Origin: JBGOTP01 sp041476545
GTDB taxonomy: Bacteria; Acidobacteriota; Vicinamibacteria; Vicinamibacterales; CAVVIG01
Assembly: GCA_041476545.1 (NCBI GenBank)
Contig: JBGOTP010000231.1
Location: 1 to 8,488, forward strand
Length of the DNA stretch: 8,488 nt
Reading direction: 5' to 3'
Below, piece after piece: positions 1 through 6,962 of the stretch. Made by a program: the position numbers and the translations under genes. Below the pieces are notes generated by a model. It was not told the DNA's origin and ran no database searches. It worked only from the letters and a program-made list of their open reading frames with translations. The first letter of the stretch is position 1. Every line of letters begins with the position of its first letter.

Positions 1-204
1 CGGGGACTTGAATTCAATGACGAACATGTCCTTGCCGTGGCGGATGGCGTCGTGATCCGACAGCAGCACGACATCGATCCCCGCGGACTTGATCGTCTGG
101 ATCGCTGTCAGGTGTGCCGTGTCGGTCCCGCGGCGGCAGCCATATGACGCTGATACCATCATCAACAGCAGCGCCCACGTCGCCGGCCCCGATAGTCGAG
201 TCAA
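1..204 (-). CDS. Probable lipoprotein with YtkA/FixH-like N-terminus (3'-truncated by window edge)
   Basis: This frame is open for 68 codons from a TTG at 202-204 to the window edge, so only the N-terminus is visible. Residues 1-23 look like a lipoprotein signal: an Arg at position 3, a hydrophobic stretch (WALLLMMVSAS) and a lipobox-like S-Y-G-C with Cys23. The mature part begins with a beta-rich stretch containing D-V-V-L-L, H-G-K-D and F-V-I-E-F-K. This resembles the first strands of YtkA-like/FixH-like periplasmic domains, which often sit beside copper and heavy-metal exporters; the family call is an inference from a short piece. The gene follows the RND pump directly (pump stop at 212-214), so it is probably the last visible cistron of the operon. 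The start is odd: an ATG at 213-215 overlaps the pump stop as ATGA but reads only four codons before a stop, because of a short duplication. Without one copy, that ATG would be in frame with this protein. TTG is the best present start; upstream codons in the frame are also open. Confidence 0.6.
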   Translation of the reverse strand, partial: MTRLSGPATWALLLMMVSASYGCRRGTDTAHLTAIQTIKSAGIDVVLLSDHDAIRHGKDMFVIEFKSP

Positions 205-214
205 AGTCGAGTCA
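194..214. repeat. 10-bp direct repeat with 11-bp period at the lipoprotein start
   Basis: The plus strand reads AGTCGAGTCA at 194-203, one A at 204, then AGTCGAGTCA again at 205-214. On the coding (minus) strand the upstream copy carries the pump stop and an overlapping ATG; the downstream copy carries the first codons used from the TTG. Deleting one 11-bp unit would fuse the ATG in frame to the downstream ORF and restore a standard ATGA stop/start overlap. It therefore looks like a recent slippage duplication, or an assembly or sequencing error. Confidence 0.8.
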
Positions 215-3200
215 TGCCTCTCGGACCATTTCAGTCTTGCTCGACCGGCGTGCCCACCAGCGCCGAATGTCCTCGCCGATCACGAACAGGCAGGGAGTCA
301 TGAACAACACGTGGAGGCTCGACGTGACCATCCCTCCGATGCTTGGAGCGGCGATCGGCTTCATGATTTCCATACCCGCACCAGTCGATAACATCACGGG
401 CAACAGCGACAGGACGATGGCCGCCACCGTCATCAGCTTCGGGCGCAAGCGCGCAGCCGATCCGTCGATGACGGCGTCGATGTACGACTGCCCGTCCTGG
501 CGATGATCGAGCGCGGCACGGATGAAGATGATCATGATGATGCCGGTCTGCACCGCCACGGCGAAGAGCGAGATGTACCCGACGATGACCGCGGTCGACA
601 TCGGGTAGCCCAGCATCCATTGCAGAAACACACCGCCGACCATGGCAAACGGCACGGACAGCAGAATGAGCACGCTTTCGGCGACCGACCTGAATGCCAC
701 AACGAGCAGTCCAAAAATGATGACGAGCGTCAAGGGCACGATCAGACGGAGCCGGGCACGCGCCTCGGCGGCGTATTGATAGAGTCCCGTCCATTCAACA
801 GAGTAACCGGCCGGTAACGACAGATTCTTCGCGAGAAATATCCGCGCGTTCTCCACGTAGTCCGGCCCGGTCATGCCTTGCAGGTCGACGTAGATGTAAC
901 CGGCCCGACTGCCATTGTCGTCTCGAATCATCTCGGGCATCTTCCGCACCGCGACATCGGCGATATCACCGAGCGGAACCGCACGGCCGTCCGCCGTGAC
1001 CACCGGCGTCTTCCTGATCTTGTCGAGCGTGTCGATGTACTCGGGCGAATACTGCACATTCAGAGGGATGATGGCGTCCTGGGATTTGACGCCGGCGATA
1101 TTGTCGCCGCCGATCGCGTACCGGACCGTCGTCATCGCCTCGTCAACCGTCACGCCCTGCCCGGCCATGCGATCGAGATCGTTCCGCACATCGACGTAGT
1201 AGCCTTCCGAAATGCGCTCCGCGATGACAGACTTCGTGCCGGGCAATCCGCGCAACAAGCGCTCGATGTGCTGCGAGATGTCTTCGATGACCGCTACTTC
1301 GGGACCCTTGACTTTGAGACCAACGGGCGTCTGAATACCCGTGCTCTGCATCATGACGCGCCCGCGAATCGGCTGGACCCATGCGTTCACGTATCCGATC
1401 GTCTCTGCCGCCTTGTCCATCTCGGCAAGGAGCTTCTCCCTCGTCATGCCCTTGCGCCATTTGGATTTCGGCTGCAGGAGCACGGTCGTTTCGATCATCG
1501 TGAGCGGAGCCGGGTCGGTGGACGTATCGGCTCTGCCGATTTTTCCGAACACGCGTTCGACTTCAGGAAACGCTTTCAGCTTCTTATCCATCTGCTGAAC
1601 GATCCAGCCCGCTTCTCTGTTCGGTAGCCCAGGCAGCGTCGTCGGCATGTAAAGGATGGAGCCTTCATCGACGTCCGGCAGAAAATCCTTCGGGAACCTC
1701 GTCAACAGGATCGCGGCCGGAATCAACACGAGCATCCCGACGGCGGTGAACGCGTAGCGGTACCGGATCACGGCCTTCAGCGCAGACCGGTAGGCCCGGA
1801 CCGCAACGCTTTCCTGGAAATTTACGCGCGCGATCGTCTCGCGCTTGAAAATCCAGACCACGATCACCGGCAGGAGAAAGATGGTCAGGAGCGTCGAGAA
1901 CGCCATCGCGAATGTCTTGCTGTACGCCAGCGGATCGAACAGGCGAGCTTCGCGCTCTTCCAGGAAGAACACGGGCAGGAACGACGCGAGGATGATCAAC
2001 AGGGAAAACAAGAGCGGCTTGGCCACTGACGCCATCGATCGGATCAGGATCTCCTGTCTCTCTCCTTTGTCTACAGGGCCGACGGCCCTTCGCATCGACA
2101 ATTCTGCCGTGCAGTTCTCGACGATCACAATCGTGGCGTCGGCGATCTCGCCGATGGCGATGGCCAGACCGGCCAGCGAAAACAGATTGATCGTTTGTTT
2201 GAAGCCGACGAGGGGCAACGCCGTCGCGACGACACTGAGAAGAAGGATGGCAATCGGTCCAACCGCGGCGCGCACATTTCTGAGAAACAACAGCGTCACG
2301 ACAACGAGGACGATCAGTTCGATGCCCAGTGTTTCAAGAAACTGCCGGACCGTCGCTCCAATCCAGGCGGATCGATCGTAGGTTGTGACGATGTCGACGC
2401 CCTGGGGCAGGAGCGGGCGGAGTTGCTGGAGCTTCTGCTCGAGCAATCGCGTGATCGCGAGGACGTTCTGGTCCTGCTCCATGATGGCGATGCCGCCGAC
2501 CACCTCGCCCGTGCCGTCCAGATCAACGGTGCTGCGCCGCTGGTCGTACCCCACCGTGAAATAGCCGACATCCTTCAGGGAGACCGGCGTGCCGTCTGAA
2601 CGGCGGCCGACCACCAGGAAATCCAGCTTGTCGATGTCCTCGGTGTTCATGACACCGCGCAGCTGATAGTCGCGGTTCGTGACCTCGATCATGCGTCCGC
2701 CGGCTTCTTGAAACACGCCTTGGACAGCCGTGATCACCTGCTTGAGTGGAATGCCGGCCTGGGCCAGAAGGGGCGGAAAGATCTTGATCTGGTACTGCTT
2801 CTCCAATCCGCCGACCGAGGCGACTTCCGCAATGCCTGGAACGGTCTGAAGCGCGGGCTTGAGCTGGCTCTCGTTGACCAGGCGCAGTTCGCGCAAGTCG
2901 TGGGCGCCTTGCCGATCGACGAGCGCGTACTGGTAAATCCAACCCATGCTGCTGGCATTGGGCCCGAGCGTCACGCTCGCGTCGGGCGGCAGTTGCGGGC
3001 GGATGGCGTTGATCCGATCCAGGACCAACTGTTGCACCTTGTCGCGGCGGGCCGTGTTGCTCAGGATCACGTAGATGAACGAGTACCCCATGTGGGACGA
3101 ACCGCGTAGCGACTGAATGTCGGGAGATCCCACGAAGGCCCTAATCAGGGGTTCGGTGACCTCGGTCTCCAGTAATTGCGGACTGCGCGCCCACTTCACG

Positions 3201-3346
3201 TACACGACAATCTGCGGATCGGAAATGTCGGGAATGGCGTCGAACGACGCCGTCCGGATGGAATACAGGCTGAACAGAACCCCAGCCGCGACCACGGCCC
3301 AGACGGCCGCCCGCCACCGGATGACGGCTCGAATGACGGTGATCAC
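212..3346 (-). CDS. Heavy-metal efflux RND pump (CusA/CzcA family, HME-RND permease)
   Basis: A 1044-residue inner-membrane proton/metal antiporter, full length for the HME-RND family. The expected twelve TM helices are visible: TM1 at about 10-29, a large periplasmic porter loop, TM2-TM6 at about 339-500, TM7 at about 530-548, a second porter loop, and TM8-TM12 at about 866-1025. CusA-like landmarks include DAIPDISD (36-43), LGPN (127-130), EVASVGG (174-180), TTYDRS (321-326) and RPKLMT (968-973). Aligned from memory to E. coli CusA, Met617 and Met666 match periplasmic metal ligands M573 and M623, but the third ligand (M672) is Val732. In TM4, Asp403 matches the proton-relay D405 and Glu410 is kept. 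Positions matching M391, M403 and M410 are Phe389, Ile401 and Ile408. The E939 equivalent is Gln933; K984 and M1009 are kept as Lys970 and Met995. Glu400 is an extra acid one helical turn before Asp403. The start is GTG at 3344-3346, overlapping the adaptor stop as GTGA, so translation is probably coupled. Membership in the family is near certain; the metal is not. Cu(I)/Ag(I) is the best guess. Confidence 0.95.
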   Translation of the reverse strand: MITVIRAVIRWRAAVWAVVAAGVLFSLYSIRTASFDAIPDISDPQIVVYVKWARSPQLLETEVTEPLIRAFVGSPDIQSLRGSSHMGYSFIYVILSNTARRDKVQQLVLDRINAIRPQLPPDASVTLGPNASSMGWIYQYALVDRQGAHDLRELRLVNESQLKPALQTVPGIAEVASVGGLEKQYQIKIFPPLLAQAGIPLKQVITAVQGVFQEAGGRMIEVTNRDYQLRGVMNTEDIDKLDFLVVGRRSDGTPVSLKDVGYFTVGYDQRRSTVDLDGTGEVVGGIAIMEQDQNVLAITRLLEQKLQQLRPLLPQGVDIVTTYDRSAWIGATVRQFLETLGIELIVLVVVTLLFLRNVRAAVGPIAILLLSVVATALPLVGFKQTINLFSLAGLAIAIGEIADATIVIVENCTAELSMRRAVGPVDKGERQEILIRSMASVAKPLLFSLLIILASFLPVFFLEEREARLFDPLAYSKTFAMAFSTLLTIFLLPVIVVWIFKRETIARVNFQESVAVRAYRSALKAVIRYRYAFTAVGMLVLIPAAILLTRFPKDFLPDVDEGSILYMPTTLPGLPNREAGWIVQQMDKKLKAFPEVERVFGKIGRADTSTDPAPLTMIETTVLLQPKSKWRKGMTREKLLAEMDKAAETIGYVNAWVQPIRGRVMMQSTGIQTPVGLKVKGPEVAVIEDISQHIERLLRGLPGTKSVIAERISEGYYVDVRNDLDRMAGQGVTVDEAMTTVRYAIGGDNIAGVKSQDAIIPLNVQYSPEYIDTLDKIRKTPVVTADGRAVPLGDIADVAVRKMPEMIRDDNGSRAGYIYVDLQGMTGPDYVENARIFLAKNLSLPAGYSVEWTGLYQYAAEARARLRLIVPLTLVIIFGLLVVAFRSVAESVLILLSVPFAMVGGVFLQWMLGYPMSTAVIVGYISLFAVAVQTGIIMIIFIRAALDHRQDGQSYIDAVIDGSAARLRPKLMTVAAIVLSLLPVMLSTGAGMEIMKPIAAPSIGGMVTSSLHVLFMTPCLFVIGEDIRRWWARRSSKTEMVREA

Positions 3347-4041
3347 CTGACGGAACCGCCAGGATCCGCGGGCGCCCCCTCCGTGCCCTTCAATTTGTGT
3401 TCAGCGTCGATGAAGAAACTGCCGAGCGTGACGACCTGCGCGCCTTCAGCGAGGCCGTTGAGGACCTGAGTGTACAGTTCACCCTGGATCCCGGTGTGAA
3501 TCTCCTGCAGGGCGTACTCTCCAGGTTGCTGCTCGACGTACACGATCTGCCGATCGCCTTCCTCGATGATCGCCTCGTTCGGAACGGACAGAAACGGTCC
3601 TCGTTCGACGACGATCTCCAGAACGTACCGCGTGGAATTCTGACGCCCAACGGCGGCGAGCGAGGCCTCCACGGTGGCACCGGCGCCACGAGGCGTGACT
3701 CGCGTCACGTAGGCCTGGTACATGGATGACTTCGAGCTGGGTGGAAAGGCGCGCGCCCGCTGTCCGACTTTCACGAGCCCGGTGTCGGGCCCCACGAGCC
3801 GGGCGCTGAGGATCTTCCCCGTCTGGTCAATCGTGCCCGCGGTGCGGATCCAGGTCTGGATGAGACGGGAGGAGACCGTACCCAAGGTCAAGGTGAGCGC
3901 CGCCGCCTGGGATTCCGTGATCGTGGTTCCCCGGGGGGCGATACGCGTATGCTGTCGAACGTCCTGAGCGCGGGCGACGCCGCTAGTCAGCAGGAGGCTA
4001 ACGAGCAGCGGGGACGCGAGGTGCTTTGGGCTCAGTGACAA
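3343..4041 (-). CDS. Short RND periplasmic adaptor (CusB/CzcB-like, apparently lacking lipoyl and hairpin domains)
   Basis: A 232-residue membrane-fusion protein. It has a signal peptide (hydrophobic LLVSLLL near 12-18, likely cleavage after VARA at about 25). Residues 40-75 match the first membrane-proximal strands of CusB-type adaptors (ITESQ, then WIRTAGTID). The chain then passes almost at once into barrel-type sequence, GLVKVGQRARAF (88-99) and YVTRVTPRG (111-119). The C-terminal membrane-proximal part holds VPNEAII (153-159), an IVYVE strand (166-170) and the hallmark GLAEGAQVVTLGSFFIDAE (196-214). CusB/CzcB proteins are usually about 380-520 residues; the missing portion is where the lipoyl domain and helical hairpin should sit. 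The start is TTG at 4039-4041, 10 nt inside the propeller gene. An in-frame stop four codons upstream (TAA, 4051-4053) leaves no earlier start, and no strong ribosome site is visible. The stop overlaps the pump start as GTGA. The family is clear; function with so small a body is uncertain. Confidence 0.85.
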   Translation of the reverse strand: MSLSPKHLASPLLVSLLLTSGVARAQDVRQHTRIAPRGTTITESQAAALTLTLGTVSSRLIQTWIRTAGTIDQTGKILSARLVGPDTGLVKVGQRARAFPPSSKSSMYQAYVTRVTPRGAGATVEASLAAVGRQNSTRYVLEIVVERGPFLSVPNEAIIEEGDRQIVYVEQQPGEYALQEIHTGIQGELYTQVLNGLAEGAQVVTLGSFFIDAEHKLKGTEGAPADPGGSVR

Positions 4042-5219
4042 TAGTTGTCTTTACTGTCCATGATGTGCGTGCCCCACGGAAAGAGACCGACGTTCAGGAC
4101 TTTCTCCACGGCCTCGGTCTTCGCATCGATAATCACGACCGCATTCTCGGTGGAGTCCGCGAGGTAGATCTTCTGGTCGGCCGTGTCCGTGGTCGCCGTC
4201 TCGAGCTGGATGTTGGTTCCGATCTTGATCCGTCCGGCCGGCCTCAGCGTCTTCATATCGTAGACGTAGACGAACCCGCTGGTCGAGCTGATCACGAAAG
4301 CCTTGCCGGCGGCGAAGTTCACGCCGGTCATGTTCTCGCCCGCTTCGAGCGTGGCGGCGACCTTGTCGGAACGCAAATCGATGATCGAGATCGTCTGGTC
4401 GCCGTTGTTCGGCGTAATCGCGTAGTTGCCGTCGTGGCTCATGTAAATGCGCCAGGGATCCTTGCCGACCCTGATTACCTTGATGACCTTGTCCTCGCGG
4501 GGATCGATCTTCGCGGCGACGCCCAGATCGGTATCGGTCGCGTACAGATAGCGGCCATCGTTGGTGATTTGGGGGATGTTGATGCCCTTGATTTCACCCA
4601 GGTATTTCTTGGGGTCCAGCTTGGCGACACCTGGCACCTCGGCGACTTGAATCTTTTTCAACAGCTCATGACGCCTCACGTCGATGACACCGACCCAATG
4701 CGCGCCGTAGTTGCCGACATAGGCCTTCGAGCCGTCCGGCAGGAAGACCGTATTGAGTGGTTCGACGAGGCCGGGGATGGTCTTGATCTTCGTGAGCGAG
4801 ACCATGTCGATCACCGAGATGGAATCGCCCTCGGGATTGCCCTGGTAGTACCAGCGACTATCCGGTGAAAACGCCAGGTGCTCGGGTGCGATGTCGACCG
4901 GGATGACTTTCACGAGCTCCAGTGTTCGCGCGTCGATGATGTACGCCTTGTTCGCGCGCGTGCCGCCCGTGACGACATAGCGGCCGTCCGGAGACATCAT
5001 GACCATGTGCGGATTGACGTTGTTCCCGAGAAACGTCCGCCCGACGATTTTCTTGGTCTTGATGTCCATGAACGCGATGTCGTTCGAGTCTCGATTGACG
5101 ATCATCACGACAGAGGTCGGATCGACGACCTTGACATCCGCGGCCCGCACGCCCGACAGCGCCCCGCCCGCGACGAGCACTGCCCCGCCCGCGATCACAA
5201 ACCGTCTTAATCTGGTCAT
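4032..5219 (-). CDS. Secreted YVTN/YncE-like beta-propeller protein
   Basis: A 395-residue protein with a signal peptide (MTRLRRF followed by a Gly/Ala/Val-rich core, likely cleavage near VRAA at 24-27), so periplasmic. The body is made of repeated blades of about 40 residues with the YVTN signature: SPDGRYVVTGG (76-86), FSPDSRWYYQGN (117-128), LPDGSKAYVGN (160-170), ITNDGRYLYATD (218-229), MSHDGNYAITP (260-270) and the last blade IYLADS (351-356), each followed by an I-x-V-I-D or similar strand. No haem c motif (CxxCH) is present. Possible metal ligands are His71-Met72 with Met74-Met75, His114, and a C-terminus ending Tyr-Cys-His. The fold resembles the propellers of cytochrome d1 and nitrous oxide reductase, but no cofactor can be assigned. 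A strong AGGAGG sits 4 nt before the ATG. The gene lies 30 nt after the porin and overlaps the adaptor by 10 nt, so it is an integral operon member. A scaffold or metal-binding partner of the pump is an inference. Confidence 0.9.
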   Translation of the reverse strand: MTRLRRFVIAGGAVLVAGGALSGVRAADVKVVDPTSVVMIVNRDSNDIAFMDIKTKKIVGRTFLGNNVNPHMVMMSPDGRYVVTGGTRANKAYIIDARTLELVKVIPVDIAPEHLAFSPDSRWYYQGNPEGDSISVIDMVSLTKIKTIPGLVEPLNTVFLPDGSKAYVGNYGAHWVGVIDVRRHELLKKIQVAEVPGVAKLDPKKYLGEIKGINIPQITNDGRYLYATDTDLGVAAKIDPREDKVIKVIRVGKDPWRIYMSHDGNYAITPNNGDQTISIIDLRSDKVAATLEAGENMTGVNFAAGKAFVISSTSGFVYVYDMKTLRPAGRIKIGTNIQLETATTDTADQKIYLADSTENAVVIIDAKTEAVEKVLNVGLFPWGTHIMDSKDNYCH

Positions 5220-5223
5220 GTAT

Positions 5224-5229
5224 CCTCCT
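5224..5229 (-). promoter_or_regulatory. Ribosome binding site of the beta-propeller gene
   Basis: The minus strand carries a perfect AGGAGG, 4 nt upstream of the ATG at 5217-5219. It is the strongest Shine-Dalgarno sequence in the window and fixes this start. It suggests the propeller is initiated independently of the porin, while the adaptor and pump downstream rely on overlapping starts. Confidence 0.85.
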
Positions 5230-5249
5230 GCCCCCGAATGAACCTGACG

Positions 5250-6899
5250 CTAGAATCGCGCCTGTAACCGCACCGCGGGCACGAGGAAGCCGACCGATGT
5301 GGTCCCTGACGGCGACTCGAACACGTGCTGCACATGAAACGACAACCTCAATTTCTCTGAAATCTGGAAATTGTAATAGCCTTCGGCCAGCCGTTCGTGG
5401 TCGCCGGTTTCGAGATCCGTTTGAGCATACCCGACACCCCAGAAGTCCAGGGGATTGAATACCGCACCATTCCGAATCTGGAATCCTGCGCTGTAGAAGT
5501 GATCGCGACCGCCGGGAGCCGCCGCAGCCCCGTAGCGGCCAAACAGCCCGAAGATCGGCGTGAGCTTCTGATCGAGACTGACACCCGCCGCGGATCTGCT
5601 GCGCCCAGTGCTGTTGTCGTTGCGAAACCACACACGATAGTCCCCTTCACCCAACCCCGGCGGACGCGCGACGTAGTCCACCTCTGCCAGGGAATAGATC
5701 GATTGCGAAAGATTCGTCGCGTCGGTGTTGCTTTGCTGGAAACCTGCCTTGAATGCGAAGCCGTTCTTGGGATCGAACACGCCGACGAGACCGGGACCAT
5801 TACTCGCCAGACCGAGCGTCGGGTTGTTCACGAGCCCGTCGCTGATGAACTGCGCCGTTTCGTCGTTGGCGACCGCATTCCGATCGAAATAGTTGGTCAG
5901 GTCGAGACGTCCGGCGCTCAAGGCGAGTTTTTGAGAGAAGAGCTCCGTCCGCAGCCATGCCTCACGAACGTTCACTTCATTTTGGCGGACGAGCCTGGCC
6001 GTATAGCTGTTGACGAGCGTGAGCCCATGAATCTCGGCATCGGGTGGCGCGCCACTCAGGCCGACAATGTCGGCAAAGAAACTCGTGTACTGGGCCAGGC
6101 CGGCCGAAAACAGCAGATCGGCGGACGCCAGTTGATACGCGTGCCCGTTGAACCCGGACGAATTGCCGCTCGTTTGTCTCGCAAACTGCGTGACACTCGC
6201 GGCGCTCACGCCGACCAGAATCTTCTTGTCGTCCTGATCCGCGAAGGCTTGTTCGAGTTTTTCGCTCAGCCACTGCCGGCGATAGACTCGCTCTCTTTGA
6301 TAGGTCACGCGCTTCCTGGCGCCAGAGACCGGATCGTCGTGTTCCTGGCCGTTGGCATCGACGTACACCTCGATCCGCTTGACCCGTGTTTCGGGCTCGG
6401 AAAGCACGGTGCTCGATTCCAGTTCGCTGAGCCGTTGCTCGAGTGTCTTGATGCGATTGAGCAAGGCTTGTGTGTCGGTGGCATTGCCGGCGGCCGATTC
6501 GACCGCTATTGGGGCGCCGGGAATCACCAGAGGCTCCAGCGTCACCGCCAGCCTCTGGGGCTGGTTCGTGACGGTAATCTCCTGCGAGGACCGCTCAAAC
6601 CCGGAGGCATCGACGTAGAGCACGTACTGCCCCGGAGCGACCTGGTCGATTGAAAAGGTCCCGTCGGCGTTTGCGTGGATGGTGCGTTCAACGTCGGTCA
6701 TGCCCGGCATGTTCCGCATCTGCGGCGAGGCGGCCGACGCGGGGGAGGGGAATGCCCTCAGCGAGATCTCCGCGTTGGCAATGACGCCTCCCTGAGCGTT
6801 GGCCACGCGGCCGCTGATAGACGAGGTTTGAGCCGACGCGACGGTTGCCGCCAGCAACAGCGCGAAAGCCCCGAGCACAATAGGACGAACTCTGCCCAT
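5250..6899 (-). CDS. OprB-like outer-membrane porin with N-terminal carboxypeptidase-regulatory-like domain
   Basis: A 549-residue outer-membrane protein. The frame is open up to 7190, but the ATG at 6897-6899 is preferred: it has GAGAGG 8 nt upstream and is followed by a classic signal peptide (MGRVRP, a hydrophobic core, cleavage after ASA at 23). Residues about 26-125 form a carboxypeptidase-regulatory-like beta-sandwich (ISGRVANAQGGVI, then DGTFSIDQVAPGQYVLYVDASGF at 79-101, here split only by text). Inside it is MRNMPGM (61-67), an MxxMxxM motif. Residues about 143-163 are a short coiled coil (LLNRIKTLEQRLSEL), followed by a very charged linker to about 225. The remaining roughly 325 residues are barrel-like, with GRLDLTNYFDRNAVAND (330-346) and FISDGLVNNP (351-360), which recall OprB-type carbohydrate porins. 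The last residue is Phe, as in the outer-membrane insertion signal. It is the first gene of the leftward operon and takes the place where a TolC-type factor might be expected. The barrel family is moderately sure; the solute is unknown. Confidence 0.82.
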   Translation of the reverse strand: MGRVRPIVLGAFALLLAATVASAQTSSISGRVANAQGGVIANAEISLRAFPSPASAASPQMRNMPGMTDVERTIHANADGTFSIDQVAPGQYVLYVDASGFERSSQEITVTNQPQRLAVTLEPLVIPGAPIAVESAAGNATDTQALLNRIKTLEQRLSELESSTVLSEPETRVKRIEVYVDANGQEHDDPVSGARKRVTYQRERVYRRQWLSEKLEQAFADQDDKKILVGVSAASVTQFARQTSGNSSGFNGHAYQLASADLLFSAGLAQYTSFFADIVGLSGAPPDAEIHGLTLVNSYTARLVRQNEVNVREAWLRTELFSQKLALSAGRLDLTNYFDRNAVANDETAQFISDGLVNNPTLGLASNGPGLVGVFDPKNGFAFKAGFQQSNTDATNLSQSIYSLAEVDYVARPPGLGEGDYRVWFRNDNSTGRSRSAAGVSLDQKLTPIFGLFGRYGAAAAPGGRDHFYSAGFQIRNGAVFNPLDFWGVGYAQTDLETGDHERLAEGYYNFQISEKLRLSFHVQHVFESPSGTTSVGFLVPAVRLQARF

Positions 6900-6907
6900 A
6901 GATGACA

Positions 6908-6913
6908 CCTCTC
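6908..6913 (-). promoter_or_regulatory. Ribosome binding site that sets the porin start
   Basis: GAGAGG on the minus strand lies 8 nt before the ATG at 6897-6899. Together with the signal peptide that follows, it argues against the longer frame up to 7190, which would cross the control region and run antisense to the divergent gene. Confidence 0.7.
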
Positions 6914-6962
6914 GAACGCGTGTGGAGCGTACGGATCGTAACCAGATGCGCGCCGGCGGTAC

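Noticed and set aside
89..506. Two overlapping plus-strand frames of 100 and 130 codons
   Set aside because: They lie antisense to the pump C-terminus and the lipoprotein start and show no domain or plausible start context.
878..1627. 249-codon open frame antisense to the RND pump
   Set aside because: Shadow frame with His/Arg/Asp bias; the pump on the other strand is full length with conserved motifs.
4026..4868. 280-codon open frame antisense to the beta-propeller
   Set aside because: Asp/Val/Arg-rich shadow of the propeller codons; the minus strand shows clear repeated YVTN blades.
4032..5219. Propeller as a cytochrome d1 or c-type haem enzyme
   Set aside because: No CxxCH motif is present and no d1 biosynthesis genes are nearby; only the fold-level SPDG repeats are shared.
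5397..6653. 418-codon open frame on the plus strand, antisense to the porin
   Set aside because: The translation has no recognisable domain or signal, is rich in Arg/Gly/Leu as expected from the reverse frame of GC-rich coding DNA, and the opposite strand encodes a coherent signal peptide and barrel.
6951..6958. CGCCGGCG palindrome in the control region
   Set aside because: Eight GC-only bases are expected often by chance in this composition; no second copy or spacing supports an operator.
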